A stretch of 6,296 bases of DNA from Spirochaetaceae bacterium (lineage in GTDB: Bacteria > Spirochaetota > Spirochaetia > Treponematales > Breznakiellaceae), in NCBI GenBank assembly GCA_031288215.1, contig JAITRV010000162.1, positions 1 through 6,296 on the forward strand. The letters run 5' to 3'. The notes below the pieces were generated by a model, which saw only the letters and a list, made by a program, of their open reading frames with translations, was not told the DNA's origin and did not search any database. The position numbers were made by a program, and so were the translations under genes. Each line of letters begins with the position of its first letter. Position 1 is the stretch's first letter. Below, one piece after another: positions 5,769 to 6,296 of the stretch.

Positions 5769-6296
5769 ATGCGCAGCTTTTGGGCGGGTTTCGCCGGTAT
5801 CATCCTCGTCTCTCTCATGGCCGGTTGCGCAGGGGCCCCAACGGTGAAGCCGCCGGCCGGCCCCTTTGAACGTGAAGCGAACGGCTTGAACGCCACCCTC
5901 GTGGCCGTTGCTCCCCCGGAGACCACCCCATCGGCTGCCGTCCTCGCGGCCGCCGCCTCCCCGGAGGCCGCCCCCTCGGATACCCCCTTCACGGCCGCCC
6001 CCCCGGCCCCGGTTTCTTGCAAACGTACAACCCTCGCCACAGCCGGCCACGGCAGCCGCGTCCGGCTGCGGGACCCGCCTCCACGCGGAAAGGCCGCCGC
6101 CCCCCGGCCCCGGCTTCTTGCAAACGTACAGCCCTCACCCAGCCGGCCACGGCAGCCGCACCTCGTAGCCGTACCCGCCCCAACGCATAGGGAGGGGCCA
6201 CCGGAGGGAACCTTTGTTTTTCCCCCTGACAGGACCCCCCCTCAGCTATCTCCCGTTCCCCCCATGCCGGCCCGTGCCGGGAGGACCAGGCAGCCA
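5769..6296 (+). CDS. Putative lipoprotein, Pro/Ala-rich, partial (runs off window)
   Basis: An open frame of 176 codons with no stop before the window edge, so the C-terminus is missing. The start has a good GGAGG site. MRSFWAGFAGIILVSLMAGC is a lipoprotein signal with Cys20 as the lipidation residue; Met at -3 is a relaxed lipobox, as seen in spirochaetes. The mature part has no recognisable domain. It begins with a Pro/Ala-rich linker containing two degenerate 15-residue units (PPETTPSAAV and SPEAAPSDTP, 45-bp period). From about codon 78 the frame passes through two beta repeats and one alpha repeat, which encode Arg/Pro-rich peptide in different frames (CKRTTLATAGHGSR in one copy, LLANVQPSPSRPRQP in the next). 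This suggests the 3' part is not selected as protein. The gene may be a small lipoprotein whose end was overwritten by repeat insertions, or a real long Pro-rich surface protein. The signal and start are fairly secure; the extent is not. Confidence 0.6.
   Translation, partial: MRSFWAGFAGIILVSLMAGCAGAPTVKPPAGPFEREANGLNATLVAVAPPETTPSAAVLAAAASPEAAPSDTPFTAAPPAPVSCKRTTLATAGHGSRVRLRDPPPRGKAAAPRPRLLANVQPSPSRPRQPHLVAVPAPTHREGPPEGTFVFPPDRTPPQLSPVPPMPARAGRTRQP
5914..5980 (+). repeat. Degenerate 45-bp tandem repeat in the lipoprotein gene
   Basis: CCCCGGAGACCACCCCATCGG (from 5914) recurs as a near match from 5959, 45 bp later and in frame. It yields PPETTPSAA and SPEAAPSDT in the protein. Confidence 0.55.
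6001..6096 (+). repeat. Beta repeat, direct copy 1
   Basis: It begins CCCCGGCCCCGGTTTCTTGC and continues AAACGTACAACCCTCGCC, then AGCCGGCCACGGCAGCCGC. A second copy follows about 101 bp downstream. It lies inside the lipoprotein open frame. Confidence 0.8.
6102..6190 (+). repeat. Beta repeat, direct copy 2
   Basis: Nearly identical to copy 1 over the first 58 bp, with one single-base indel near 6137-6141. The 101-bp offset is not a multiple of three, so the two copies are read in different frames. Confidence 0.8.
6222..6296 (+). repeat. Alpha repeat, copy D (reaches window edge)
   Basis: CCCCCTGACAGGACCCCCC, a variable stretch, then the core CCATGCCGGCCCGTGCCGG (6262-6280) and GAGGACCAGGCAG. 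It is the best match to copy A over more than 50 bp. It may continue beyond the window. Confidence 0.75.

Noticed and set aside
5672..6201. Minus-strand open frames opposite the lipoprotein gene
   Set aside because: Gly/Arg low-complexity shadows caused by C-rich sequence; no signal or domain.
5161..6296. CRISPR array or integron attC sites
   Set aside because: Repeats differ in orientation, spacing and sequence, there are no regular spacers, and no cas or integrase gene is present.

Overview
The window is GC-rich and bacterial. It holds one compact minus-strand operon (positions 5-5081), then about 680 bp of repeat-rich non-coding DNA, then the start of a plus-strand lipoprotein gene that runs off the right edge. 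The organism cannot be named from this sequence. A FecBCD-type importer linked to a HypB/UreG-type metallochaperone GTPase, plus a lipoprotein signal with a relaxed lipobox, would suit an anaerobic, metal-cofactor-rich bacterium. A gut or sediment spirochaete is one possibility, held only weakly.

Operon, in transcription order (right to left). A strong sigma70-type promoter (TTGACA-N17-TAGAAT, 5132-5160) lies about 50 bp upstream of a FecCD-family membrane permease (3975-5081). Next come a secreted FecB/BtuF-type solute-binding protein (2741-3892), a second solute-binding-protein-like protein with no signal peptide (1689-2735), a HypB/UreG-like P-loop GTPase with conserved Cys/His positions (1009-1692), and a soluble ABC ATPase with an unusual N-terminal extension (5-1012). 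The last three genes are tightly packed: 5 bp, then two 4-bp ATGA stop/start overlaps. They are therefore probably co-translated and made in matched amounts. A standard FecE-type transporter ATPase is not seen; it may lie beyond position 1, or the unusual ATPase may serve instead.

Working model (inference): FecB and FecC import a metal, metal-chelate or corrinoid-like ligand. The cytosolic binding protein, the GTPase and the soluble ATPase then handle or insert that cofactor inside the cell. I regard this trio joined to an importer as the most interesting content of the window.

Repeat region. Positions 5161-5646 hold no credible gene. They contain a roughly 240-bp imperfect inverted repeat (5174-5413) and members of two GC-rich, hairpin-forming repeat families, called alpha and beta here. 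A near-perfect intrinsic terminator (5647-5685) points rightward, although no gene lies to its left on that strand. The lipoprotein gene starts at 5769 with a good ribosome binding site and signal peptide, but from about codon 78 its frame runs through two beta copies and one alpha copy, read in different frames. The open frame has apparently been extended through, or invaded by, the dispersed repeats.
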